Shown here piece by piece: positions 1 to 10,420 of a stretch of 64,000 nt of DNA (positions within the stretch are counted from its first letter, which is position 1; every line of letters begins with the position of its first letter). The stretch lies in assembly GCA_004335835.1 (NCBI GenBank), contig RWJK01001665.1, positions 149 through 64,148 on the forward strand, read 5' to 3'. Below the pieces are notes generated by a model, which saw only the letters and a program-made list of their open reading frames with translations, did not search any database and was not told the origin of the DNA. The translations under genes and the position numbers were made by a program. This stretch comes from Scenedesmus sp. ARA3. Lineage: Eukaryota > Chlorophyta > Chlorophyceae > Sphaeropleales > Scenedesmaceae.

Positions 1-26
1 AGTGTTATGCTGAGTCAGCGTAACAG

Positions 27-31
27 TTACA
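27..31 (-). terminator. Candidate TGTAA polyadenylation signal of the RPC3/RPC82 gene
   Basis: TTACA on the plus strand reads TGTAA on the minus strand, about 650 bases after the RPC82 stop. TGTAA is the known poly(A) signal of chlorophycean algae. I saw no other copy between it and the stop codon. Confidence 0.4.
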
Positions 32-678
32 GCTACAGGTTATGAAATGCCGTGAGTTGGCAGGTGTGAAGAGGAAAAAGGAAGTATGTTGCAACGCTGT
101 CAAGCGTGTGCAGACGATGTGGCCGTCGAATGTCACAAGGTAACAAATCCAGTGCTACACTGTTGCTTCTCTGGGACATCGTGCTTGCACTACTCAGGGC
201 TGCAGAATGTGATGCCCGCAGTCAGATCACAAACATCAGGCATGATCGCTTAAGCGCCAGGGGCTGCTGTGCTTGTGGAGCCTACCCTACATGACTGAAC
301 GGCCAGCGCACGTCCGCCACCGCTGCTCAAGTGCATGCAATTGTGTGTGGTTATCATGCTGCTGTTCATCGCTCATCCGCCAACTTGGTGCATCAATGTG
401 ACCCGAGGAACAGAGCTGAATGCGCGCCGCCCTGCTCTCCTGTGGCTGTTCATCTGCTGTCAACTGCTGTCGGACTGCATCGCCACTGCAAGTGCGGGGT
501 TTGCCACTCACAAAGGCCTGACACCTAGCTCTAACCATCAACACACAGTGCTGCCCTGTGACAGGAGCTTGGAAAAGCTCGCCAACTGCTGCACACTTGC
601 TAGTCCTACACTAACCTCATCCTCACACACGACTCTCCTTGCAGCAGCAGCAGCAGCAGCAGCAGCCTGCCGCGGCGC

Positions 679-3600
679 TCAATATTCATTGAACAGCGCG
701 ATCATGCCGTCCAGGCGCAGCAGGCTGGTGTCCAGTGCAGTGCTGACCTTGTTCAGGCGCTCCAGCGCGCGGCGCTGGCTGTCTGTCATGTTGAAATTTA
801 GCTGGCCTGCTGCGCGCGCTGACTCGACAAGCTCCACCAGCTCGCTGTGCTTGCGCATCTCGTGGCTGCGGCGCGTGTGCAGGTTGACGGCTGCGTGGTA
901 CAGGTCGGCTGCGAGGGAGGGCCGGCAAGGGCGGGTAGGGAAAGCAGGGGGAGCAGCAGGGCAACAAGGCGTGTGATGTCGAATTGCGCAGACAGTGAAG
1001 TGGGCCGGTTGAGAATGTCGAATAGGCCAGGGCGTGTAGCACCTGCTGTGCAGTACACGTTGTGATCGGCATGTGTGTGGAAAGCCACTGGATAGCTTCA
1101 ACACGTAATCCCGAATTCAAAACGCAGCACAGAATACAAAGGACTTATGCTAGAGCTCCTGCTCTCATGAGTACCGTCCATACCATACGTGGCGAAGCAA
1201 ACCAACAGGCTGTGCAGCATCCCACCTGCGAGCCTGCCGAACACTGCGTCTATGTCCACATGCCAGGTGTAGAAGCAGCGCGTAGGCGCACGGTCCGCAG
1301 TGCGCGGTATGTCCTGCAAGCAGCACACATCAACGCGTTTTCAAGATGCAGCTGCTGAACATTTGGGTGCATATGAGCAGTGACAACATCATGTAGCTGA
1401 CAGCCGGCTGCCTGCACAGCTGCCGAGTGTCCGCAGGTTCCTGTGCTGCTTGCTGGGGTGGGTGCCTGGAACAGCAGCGGGGGGCGTGTGGCCGGTTCTT
1501 ACACGGTTAATTACATGACAAGCGCCAGGGGACTAGCATAACGCCTGGCAAGCCATACAAAGTCCAACACACTGCTTGCCGGCATTGACCGCACAGGCTG
1601 CGCTGCAGCATACTGACAAACAGACACAACGCAAGCCAAGTCATACGGCCGCACATGGCATGTGCAGGCGGTGCTGGCTGCAAGCACTGCCACAACAAGT
1701 ATCAGCCCTCGCCTCACCTGCATCTGCACATAGCCTGCGCGCAGCATGCGGTACAGCAGCTCACGCATTTCCTTGTGCGGCTGCATGACTGTGTCCGCAA
1801 CCTGCTTCTGCTCCAGCTGCCCACGCATGAGAAGCGTCTGGAACACGCGCAGCCCGTGGATGCCAAACCTGCAGCGAACCAAATGTTGTCATGCAGATGC
1901 TATGGCGGACAATGGATGCAGAACACGCACGGCCCATGCATGCCAACCCTGCAGCCAATCAAATGTTATCATGTAGATGCTATGCTAAATGTTACAATGG
2001 ATGTAACAAATTAGGCTGGACCACTTGAAATAGGATAGAAATGCAGACAGTGTAGCAAATACAAAGCTTGTGCAGCTACAGGTGGTGGCTGCACTCCATC
2101 TACTGAATTATCTATCCCGTACGCAAGCTGCAAGTCACAGCAACATGGCAGGCACATGGACGCACGTCTTCACGCACTCAGACGCTGCCACTGCAACAGC
2201 TATGCAGCTGGGAGCTGCGAAGAGTGAAAATGCTGTGGGTACTCACTTGTCTCTCAGCACTGAGTGTAGCTGCAGCAGGCGGCAGCGGTCCAGCACCGCA
2301 CGCATGTTGACAATAAAGGTGGCTCCCTGCGGGCCCGTACCGCCATCAACCGCCTGCAGGAAAGTTGCCCGCAGCACAGGTCAGCACCAGGCCTTCACAA
2401 CTGCCTGTGAATGAATTGCAGTGTCTCACCCGCTGTGTGCAACATGATTCCTGCAGTCTCCTGCATCTGCAGTGAGCCATGCCAAATTGTGTGCGGCGGC
2501 TGATGCCAGCAGCGACACCTGATCAGGTTGCTGCAAAAAAGACGCATCCACCTGATGAATGTTGTCCACGCTTGCAAGACACACACGTGTGGCAATGCGT
2601 GACCCTACCCTACTGCAGCAGGCACTGTTTCTGTCATACAGGCTTGCATGACTACAGTCACATGGCTGCTTCAAACCGTGCTCACCCCTAGGGAGTCGTA
2701 GGCCAGTGCGTTGAGCAGCGCGCCTGCATCCTTGCCCGGTGAGAGCTGCGGCAGGCGGCCTGCATCCTGGCCGGCCTTGAGTGCTGATGCCACCTCTCCC
2801 TCACCCATGGCGATGCTCAGGTCACCCTGCACGCCAACATTCCACGTTGGTGCAACTTGATTTGTGAGGAAACCCAGCATTGTGTTGGGACGCACAACCA
2901 TTGCTTGAAGGTGCGCAGTTGTGCATTCACCATGCCTAAAACTGTCATATTAAACCCCGAAGCCGCCGTTGCTGCCTCACCATGGCAGCGTACAAGTTAT
3001 GTGACAATTCATGTTGTAGGCATGCATGAGGGCCCATGTTGTAGGCATGCATGAGGGCCCATGTTGTAGGCATGCATGAGGGCCCATGTTGTAGGCATGC
3101 ATGAGGGCCCATGTTGTAGGCATGCATGAGGGCCCATGTTGTAGGCATGCATGAGGGCCCATGTTGTAGGCATGCATGAGGGCCCATGCCGCTGGCCTGC
3201 TGCAGCAGCTGAGAAGAACAACCGCCTGTTGGGCGCACTCCCTGGCTTCAGCGCTGCACCACACAAGTGCGAGCCACACTCGCATGACCATGGTTTGCAT
3301 GCGCATGACTGTCACGCGCATGACTGTCACCAAGCACGACTGTTACGCGCACGACTGTCACGCGCACGATTGTCACGCGCATAACTGTCAACAAGCATCA
3401 CTGTCACGCGCACGACTGTCACCAAGCATCACTAAGCACGCCTGCCCGCATGCATGCCGCACAGTCCCACCTGCACAGTCGTCTCAAAGCGGCGCCCATG
3501 TGACAGCATTGCTGCGAGTACTGTGCCTGCATCAGCACCCAGCTTGTCTGCAACCAGGTCAGCCATCACCTGCAGCCCGGCAATAACAGCACCATGCCAT

Positions 3601-4086
3601 GTGAATGAACTGCATGCACCTATGCTTGCCTAGAACTGCTTGCACAGCACAAGCACTGTGCCAGCGTCAGCACCCAGCTTGTCTGCTACCAGGTCAGCCA
3701 TCACCTGCAGCAAGAGAGTCGCAGCGCATGCGAAGGAGTCACAGCACATGCCATGTGATGCCTTGTGATTGAAAGACGCATGACAGGGAGTCACAGTGTA
3801 TGTCATTACCAAAGCCGCTGCAGTGGCGTCAGCAGCGCTTGCAACTATGCTTGCCCGCAACTGATTGCACAGCATGCGCGCAGCGGCTGCTACGCAACAG
3901 CGTGCTTGACCCTCTACCTGCCTGACCCTCTACCCCTTTCTATGTGTTGCAAAGCGACACCGTGTTCGTGTATGCGCTGAACAACGTTATGCAACACAAT
4001 GCATGCGCACCTTGTTCCTGAAGCGCCGGTTGAACTCCTCAGGGTTGACCCGCCACAGCATCTCCCTGGCAGAGGGGGGCGACACT

Positions 4087-4150
<64 letters not shown>

Positions 4151-7113
4151 AGCAAAGCACCAGCAGGCAACTGTTACTCGGCAAGGAGACACCTGAAACA
4201 AAAAGCTAGGACGAGCAGCTGGTATGAAGCTCCTTGAAACATGCCTACGAGCTGCCTTGGGTGCACGCGCAGCAACACACAGCAGCACTCCTTGCTGCAA
4301 GCCCACCGCTTCAGTTACAAGAAGAGCAGCCCCCGACCAGCCAGCATCAACCACTCACCTTCTTCTTGCTGCTGCTGCTGCTGCTGCGCTGCTGCTGCCG
4401 CTGCAGCAGCGCGCCGAGCGGCCTTTGCAGGCGACACTGCCGCTGCAGCTGCCACTGCACCGTCTTCTTGCTTCACCACTACTTCACCTTGCTGCTGCTG
4501 CTGCTCGCTGCCATCTGCCGCTGCTGCTTCTGCCTTGCTGGCTTTGCTGCTGGTTTTGCGCCGCTTGTTTGCCAGCGCAGCCGCCTGCCGTGCAACTGTG
4601 AGGTTTGCTGCAGCAGCCTCCGCAGCTGCGACTGCAGCTGCAGCAACTGCTGCCTCCTCACTCACTCCGCCAGCCACCTTTTTCCGCTTTTTGCTGGGCT
4701 TGGCTGCTGCTGCCGCTGCTAGCGCTGCGTCATCGTCTGCTTCTGCCTTTGCTGCTGCCGCAGCACCGTCCACTACATCATCATCTTCTGTGCCCATGCC
4801 TGCGACCAGCTCCCTAGGTGCTTTGAAGCGCGCTTCTTCATACGTCTTGTGCGCTAGCTGCTGCATGGCCCTCGACTGCGCTTCTGCATACTCGGTAGAG
4901 CCTGAAAGAGTGCAAGACAGCAAATAACAGAGAATGGCACAGTTCAGACATCCGGCAAACAAAGGTATAAAGCGCCACAGGCTGAAACAATAACTGATGC
5001 TAGCTCCAAGGAGCCAGAACACCCCTCACCCAAGAATGTGCACTGAAAGCAGCAGCCAAGCGGCTGGCACCAAGCCTCGCGCATAGAGGGGCCAGCTGCA
5101 GCCACACCAGTCAGGCTGCAGTCCAGCACCCAGAATTCCTGCCGCCGCTCAGCTATTGCAACTCCAGCATCAGCCGGCCAGAGCAGCAAACACAGCGGCC
5201 ACAGTTGCAACTGCTCCTGGCCGCAGCACGTAGTCGCCCAGGCGCATCACCAACTCTCAACGAGACAAACATCACAACAGCATCAATGCTGCTGCATATA
5301 CTTATTTACTCACCTGGCTTAGGAGCTGCCTTCTTAGCCTTCTTAGGGGCCACACTGACTGGCTGCGGCGGCGGCAGGTTGCAGGGCGGCGCCCGCTCAA
5401 TGTAATGCTCCTGCAGCAGCTGCACAAATGACCAGCGCACAGCCTCGCCATATTCAGCTGCTTTGCTGCCAGGCAGGGCTAGCTGCTGCTGCCCTTGCTG
5501 CTGCACGTCTTGCTGCGTGGGGTCCGCGCCGTCCTGCTGGGGCGCTGCTGCTGCTGCGGCTGTTGCTGCTGCTGCGTCGTCCTGCGTGAGCCGGCTGACC
5601 ACAGCGTTCCGGATCTGGTCAAACCTGCGACAGTCAAAGAACGCAACATCTGACCGCAAGCCGGCAGCAGGGAAGCGCGTATTTGCTGACATGGTCAATA
5701 AAAAGCTCAACAGCGCTGACCAGACCTGACCAGTCTGACCACAGGGCCTGCTGCACCAAAGGAAACAGAGAGTCCGCAACATTCTTTGCTGGCTCAAAAA
5801 AGCGGTAGCTTTTGTAACCTGCGCCACTGCTTGCTACAGGAAGCAGCGCTGCCAGCCACCAAAGGACAGCCAGGTCTACAGATTTGCTTGCTGCTGCGCC
5901 AGCTGCTCACCTCAGCCTGCCATGCTCCAGCAGCACCTCAATGATGACACTGCTGACATCTGCTGCTGCAGCTGCGCCATTGCTGGGCGTGTCATCACGG
6001 ATGTGCTGCAGGAACTTGGGCCGCCTGCAGGCGGGGATAACAACAAAAGCATGAGCATGGCACACAACAAGTCAGCCAAGTGGCTGGAAGCAGGCTTGCG
6101 ACCAACGCAGCCAGGCAAAACATGGTAGATAATCAGGGCGCATCCAACATATGCACAGCCGCGGGCCCCTGTTGCTGTAATACATGTAACAAGCAAGGTG
6201 AAGCCAAACCAGGAATACCGACGCATTGTGCATGAGGCACAAGCAGCTGCAGGTACCTTGACAACCAGCCAGCCCACCCCGCCATGCTTTCCTGCAAGTG
6301 CTCCTGCAGGCGTTTCCTGCAAGCGCACCTGATCACTTGCAGGATCTGCACCAGGTCTGCCTCGTAGAGGTACACTGCCGGCCGCACGCCTGTCACCCGC
6401 ACTTCAGCTGGCTGCAGGTATGTGCGCACGCAGTTCTGCTGTATCAGCACCAGCAGCGCCTGCTTCAGCTGCTGCCGGCTCAGCTCCTGATGCTGCTGCT
6501 GCGAGCCAAGCAGGCGGCTGGCGGCTGCGAGTGACGCATTGCAGGCACCCAGCAGCTCTGGCAAGCTCTGGCGGCCTTTCTTGAGCAATGCTGAGACAAC
6601 AACCTGTGCAGGAGGTTGAGCATGCAGCAGAATGACAGTAAGAGGGACAGAAGCAGGGCAGCTGCTGCATACAGGAGGTCGTGCAATTGCTTATAGCCTG
6701 CCAAACTTACTGTCAGCTGCTGTGCTGTGGTGAGTTGCGTACTTGCTGCTGTGCCCGCCACTGCAACAGGCCGATGATGCCAGGCATTGTGAAGCTTGCT
6801 GTGGTCAGCTGCTAGCTATCTTTTGCTTTGATGTTACGGCTGCTGCTGCACAACATCATAGGCAGGTTTCAAGCATCAACAAAGTACAGCAGAATTCAAG
6901 GAGGTTGGCAGACTGCGGCTTGCTGTGCCAGCTGCTGTGCTGGCTGCAGGACGGTTTGTGCTGTACGCTGGCAATGTCCAGCTATGCTAATTCTGGTGCC
7001 ATGCGGACTTATAGCACTTTGTAACATTATTATGGAACTCTTACCTCCGTCAGGCTGCCAAAGTGCTCATGCACCACTTTGCAAGCTAGCTGCACTTGGT
7101 GCACAGACGGCAT
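679..7113 (-). CDS. RPC82: DNA-directed RNA polymerase III subunit RPC3 (RPC82/POLR3C), 12 exons, 733 aa
   Basis: Subunit of the RPC3-RPC6-RPC7 subcomplex that helps Pol III open promoters and start transcription of tRNA and 5S genes in the nucleus. Exons on the complement: 7045-7113, 6329-6603, 5911-6024, 5314-5624, 4359-4901, 4011-4084, 3471-3569, 2686-2826, 2247-2353, 1718-1868, 1226-1313, 679-908; all phases close. Family marks are the first winged helix with KGRQSLPELL and LVLIQQNC (exon 2), RRPKFLQHI (exons 2-3), LWRVNPEEF (exon 6), GLRVFQTLL and LEQKQVAD (exon 10), DIPRTADRAPTRCFYTW (exon 11), and the C-terminal coiled coil ending LDTSLLRLDGMIALFNEY. Exon 5 adds about 180 residues rich in Ala, Gln, Glu and Lys at residues 258-437, not typical of the family. 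The start is the first ATG of exon 1, followed by VHEHFGSLTE, which matches the family N-terminus. A truncated copy of exon 7 lies in the intron before it. Confidence 0.93.
1869..1985 (-). repeat. Tandem copy of the exon 10 acceptor region in the RPC82 intron
   Basis: About 1926-1985 is an imperfect copy of 1856-1915, which holds the acceptor of exon 10 and the intron just upstream. The copies share the blocks GCATGCCAA/GGATGCCAA, CCTGCAG and ATGTAGATGCTATG or its variant. It lies in the intron upstream of the live exon on the transcribed strand and carries a decoy acceptor. Confidence 0.6.
3010..3187. repeat. 25-bp minisatellite, 7 copies, inside an RPC82 intron
   Basis: Seven near-identical 25-base units begin with CATGTTGTAG and contain the self-complementary core GCATGC next to the palindrome GGGCCC at unit junctions. 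The array lies in the intron between exons 7 and 8 (2827-3470). Reading frames through it (repeated HACLQHGP-like peptides) are repeat artefacts. Confidence 0.9.
3286..3442. repeat. Imperfect 15-bp repeat tract in the same RPC82 intron
   Basis: Degenerate units of about 15 bases around GCATGACTGTCACGC, with variants such as CACGACTGTCACGC and interruptions CAAGCA. About nine units precede exon 7's donor on the plus-strand map. Confidence 0.75.
3646..3711 (-). repeat. Truncated copy of RPC82 exon 7 with its acceptor
   Basis: The minus strand repeats the acceptor and first 17 or so codons of exon 7 (VMADLVADKLGADAGTVL) nearly exactly, then diverges to a stop. The live copy at 3471-3569 keeps the rest of the exon and the donor. 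The copy is upstream of the live exon in transcription order, so both acceptors compete in principle. Confidence 0.85.
4085..4148 (-). repeat. CAG/CAA tract forming the 3' splice site of RPC82 exon 6
   Basis: The plus strand reads (CAG)n with one CAA. On the transcribed strand this is (CTG)n ending CTGCAG directly before exon 6 (4084), so the repeat stands where a polypyrimidine tract would be. Confidence 0.8.
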
Positions 7114-7868
7114 GGCGAGTGCCGCCGCTGCCTCCTCAGAGTGCCCTCACACCAGCTGCTGTGCAGCAACTGGCCGTATCACGTGTACCAAGTGTTGTGA
7201 AATTAGATTCAGGAGTTACAACGATCGTTTGTTTGCTCGCTGTCCTGTGAAGATAGCACACAGCAGCAGCAGTGACTGCTGTCGTGACAGAGCACACCCA
7301 GCTGTTGACCGCAGGGCAGTAGCCCAGGCACTAACCAGTGACAGCTTCACGATGTAAACAAAAGCTTCCTTACAATAGGCGCAATCAAGCTACGACTGCT
7401 TCGGAAAAACCCTGCAGTAACATTCAAAGTGAGCAACTTCAGCGGCACCACATCGATCTCAGTGGCAGTCGCGATAGCTTTTGTTACCTTTGCAAACACC
7501 AGCCTTGCGTTGACACGATCTGCCGTCAGTTCGTCGACGTTGTTCAGTGGTCCATCGCCAGCAGGCTAGAGTCTTCATCAAGCAGGTGCCGTTCACTTCA
7601 TGATGAGATATAGCGTCTAGATCAGCCGGTGATTGACCGCCAGCACCAGCTTTGCAGCATGTACATGCGTGCTGTGGCCAACTCACGTTGGCGTGTAGTG
7701 TGCTGTGCCGGGCGGACAGCCTTCTCTGCAGTTGCTAACTTCATGCATGTGTTTCGTCTGGAGCGTCCAGATGCAATAGTCTAGGTTCCTCCACAAGCCA
7801 GTGTGGCCGCGGTGCAAAAAGGGCGGCATCGATGGTTCAAAACTTGCTGCTCGTCTGCTGCAGGGGCC
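7114..7868. promoter_or_regulatory. Divergent intergenic region between RPC82 and SUMO start codons
   Basis: 755 bases separate the two start codons, which face away from each other. Promoters and 5' UTRs of both genes must lie here or in upstream exons not visible to me. I recognise no TATA box or other defined element, so the call rests on gene orientation only. Confidence 0.5.
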
Positions 7869-9013
7869 ATGGCAGACCAGGAGGCATCCGGTGAGAACAA
7901 GCCGCAGCCAAAGCAGGAAGGGCAGGTGATCAACCTGATTGTGAAGGACCAGCAGGGATCAGAGGTGCACTTCAAGGTCAAGTCCCACACAAAGTTGGAA
8001 AAGGTGAGCTTGCAGCAGTGCGGCTGTTCCTGCAGGGCCTGCAGCAGTCGTGCAAGCATGCAGAACCACAAGGGCTGGGCTGAAACCTTTTGTTGGCGTA
8101 TTGTTGCGGCTGCTGTAGGTTATGAAGGCATACTGTGACAAGAAGGCAATCGAGCAGACAGCTGTCAGGTGAGCGGCTGTGCTGCATGCTGCGTGCTGTG
8201 CAGCGCAGAGTGATTGTGTGCATGCATGAGCTGCACTGCTGATGCATGCATGCACTGCAGCAACGCAGCTTACTTGCAGACAACAGATGTGCCAAAATCC
8301 GTGCTGTTTTGTCTATGGGAGGGTGTGCGTCTGGTTGTAAGTGCCTGATGTAGCTGTGATCTGCTTAGCGCGGCATCGTCCCGAATGCTGCATGTGATGC
8401 ACAAGCACAAATGGTGCGAAGCTGTGTTCAGCACAGCTTATGTTTGCCAAGAACATGCCAAGAACTTGTGAATTGCGACGCTGTGCGCATGCAGGTTTGT
8501 CTTTGACGGGCAACGAGTCAACCCACAATCCACACCACAGAACGTGAGCTGCTGCCACATTGCAAGGGACTGGGTTACTTATCATACAACATAACATGAA
8601 CGGGACTGTCATGCAGTGCTGTAACAAGTCTCTCTTTAGTGCTGCTCTGTTGCTGATTGACGCTTGAATACGGACAGCGGCATCGCTTGCAGTTCGAGCA
8701 GCACTTGGCAAGCATGTCTGCCATCGGTGCACGCATTGCGCACACAGACCATCATGCTTGGTGCACGCAGTGTCGAGTGCTTTGAAGTTGTCGGGTGATG
8801 GACGCGCATTCTAGCAGCAGCAGCAACAGACGTTGCAGCATGCATGCCGTTTGCACCAGCCCTACGCCTCTGCCAACCGGCAGCATTCGACGTACTTTTA
8901 CACCTGTGCGCTGCCTGTGTTGTGTACCCTGTGGCTTGTGCTGCTTGCAGTTGGGTATGGAGGATGGAGACATCATCGACTGCTTCATGGAGCAGATTGG
9001 CGGCAGCAGCTGA
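7869..9013 (+). CDS. SUMO: Small ubiquitin-like modifier (SUMO), 4 exons, 98 aa
   Basis: Protein modifier joined to lysines of target proteins by the SAE1/SAE2-UBC9 cascade, mainly nuclear. Exons: 7869-8003, 8119-8168, 8495-8543, 8951-9013, closing in phase to 98 codons plus stop. The ubiquitin fold is clear: INLIVKDQQGSEVHFKVK (beta hairpin), MKAYCDKKAI (helix), RFVFDGQRV, STPQNLGMEDGDIIDCFMEQ. It ends QIGGSS, so a SUMO protease must remove two serines to expose the diglycine used for conjugation. The flexible N-terminal 16 residues are charged, as in plant SUMO. All introns are GT-AG. It is one of the genes here with no exon-edge duplication and no CTG-tract acceptor. The start ATG is the first in frame and gives normal family length. 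Confidence 0.97.
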
Positions 9014-10420
9014 GCAGTGCAGCAGCAGCAGCAGGCGAGTGCTGGCAGCAGCAGCCACGCCCACTGCAGCAGCCACTGTGGCAGCGGGTGAGTGGCTGGC
9101 TATAGGTTGGCTTGCGATAGCTTATGTATGGACGGTGCGGTGACTGTGTATGGCTTTAGGGTGCGGCTACGTTGATGGTGGCTGCCTTTCATAGGGAGGC
9201 ATAGTGGTGTGTTGGCATCTGGCAGGCTCTCACCAGCCATGCCTGAGCCACTCAGAAGCTGTGCTGCCGTGTTGATGTTGATGAGGTTGGCTGTGCATGT
9301 ATTGGAAGGCCGCAGGACGGCGTGCCTGGCTGAGCTAGAGGAATGCCAGACTGCTGTTACACATGTGTGGCCACATGCTTGCTGTGGTGGAGAAATGCAG
9401 CTGCCTTTGCTTGAGGATCTCCGGCTGAGCCCCTGACGCTTTGCACTGCTGGTGCACTGCTGGTGCTGCACAGCACTTCTGTGCCAAGTGCTGCTGATGC
9501 TGATGCAGCGTCAGGGTGTGGATGCATGCACTGCTTGTGGTTGTTTTGCACATGTGTTGTGCGCCATTCTGAATCCCCAGGCTTTGCAGGTTCGGGCGAA
9601 ACTTAAGTCATAACAGGCAATGGGCAGGCTTGTAGTGCTGCCTTGATGCTTGTTTGCACTCAGTGTCTCAAATTATCTTGTCTTGCCGCTCTTCGGATGG
9701 AGCCGCAGCGTGGTCAGGGTGTGACTGGCCTGCTGTCATCATCATTATGCATTGTAGCCTCATGAGGTTGATCAGCACGATGAATGACGGCCTGTTTACT
9801 GCTGACCCACTGTGCATGGTGATGCCATATGCCTGGCTGGATATGCATGGCTGGCTGGCCATGGCTGGGCAGCGTGTACTGCATGGCCTGGATACTACTG
9901 GGTAGTATCATGTAACAGGTCTCTCTTTCTCTGTGCGCGCAATCTTGGTGTCTTTCTGTGCTCACAAATTTCTGTGGTAGGTGGGGCGAAGGATGGCCAG
10001 CATGCAAGCGACACCACATGTTCCATGAGCATGGCATGCACACTGTGCTAGCTTCCCCTGTTTCCGTCGTCGTGAAAGCTGGTCACACAACGCATTTTTA
10101 GCGATGACTCCTCATTGAAGACGTGCAACATTACTCGACGCATGTGTCAACAAACAACTGTGAAACTGTGACAATCTGATATGGTGTCAATGCGCAACCG
10201 CCATGTGGCGCAGCGGCATGCAGCCAACAAAAGGTGTGGTTCAGCAGCCATAAAACCTCCACTGTAAAACAGCAGCAAGCAACATGCTGCAACATGGTCA
10301 AGCCATGGAAAACTTCCACATACAAGTAAACCACGTGGCGTCGTTCGTTCGTGCTCCTACCGAGTGGATTGCGTTGAACAAAGCATTGGCCAATGCAAAG
10401 GTGGCTCAGCCCCGCTCTGC
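9014..10420. other. Convergent 3' flanks of SUMO and the SOS1-like gene
   Basis: No gene seen. The plus strand is G/T-rich to about 9900, matching other sense-strand 3' flanks in this window. I read it as SUMO 3' UTR followed by the 3' end of the minus-strand antiporter gene. Confidence 0.5.
9911..9915 (+). terminator. Candidate TGTAA polyadenylation signal of SUMO
   Basis: TGTAA about 900 bases after the SUMO stop, near where the G/T-rich sense composition fades. Assignment is by motif and position only. Confidence 0.4.

Noticed and set aside
3010..3187. CRISPR-like array
   Set aside because: Units are contiguous with no unique spacers, and the setting is an intron of a eukaryotic gene. 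The same holds for 45381-45700 and 54376-54527.
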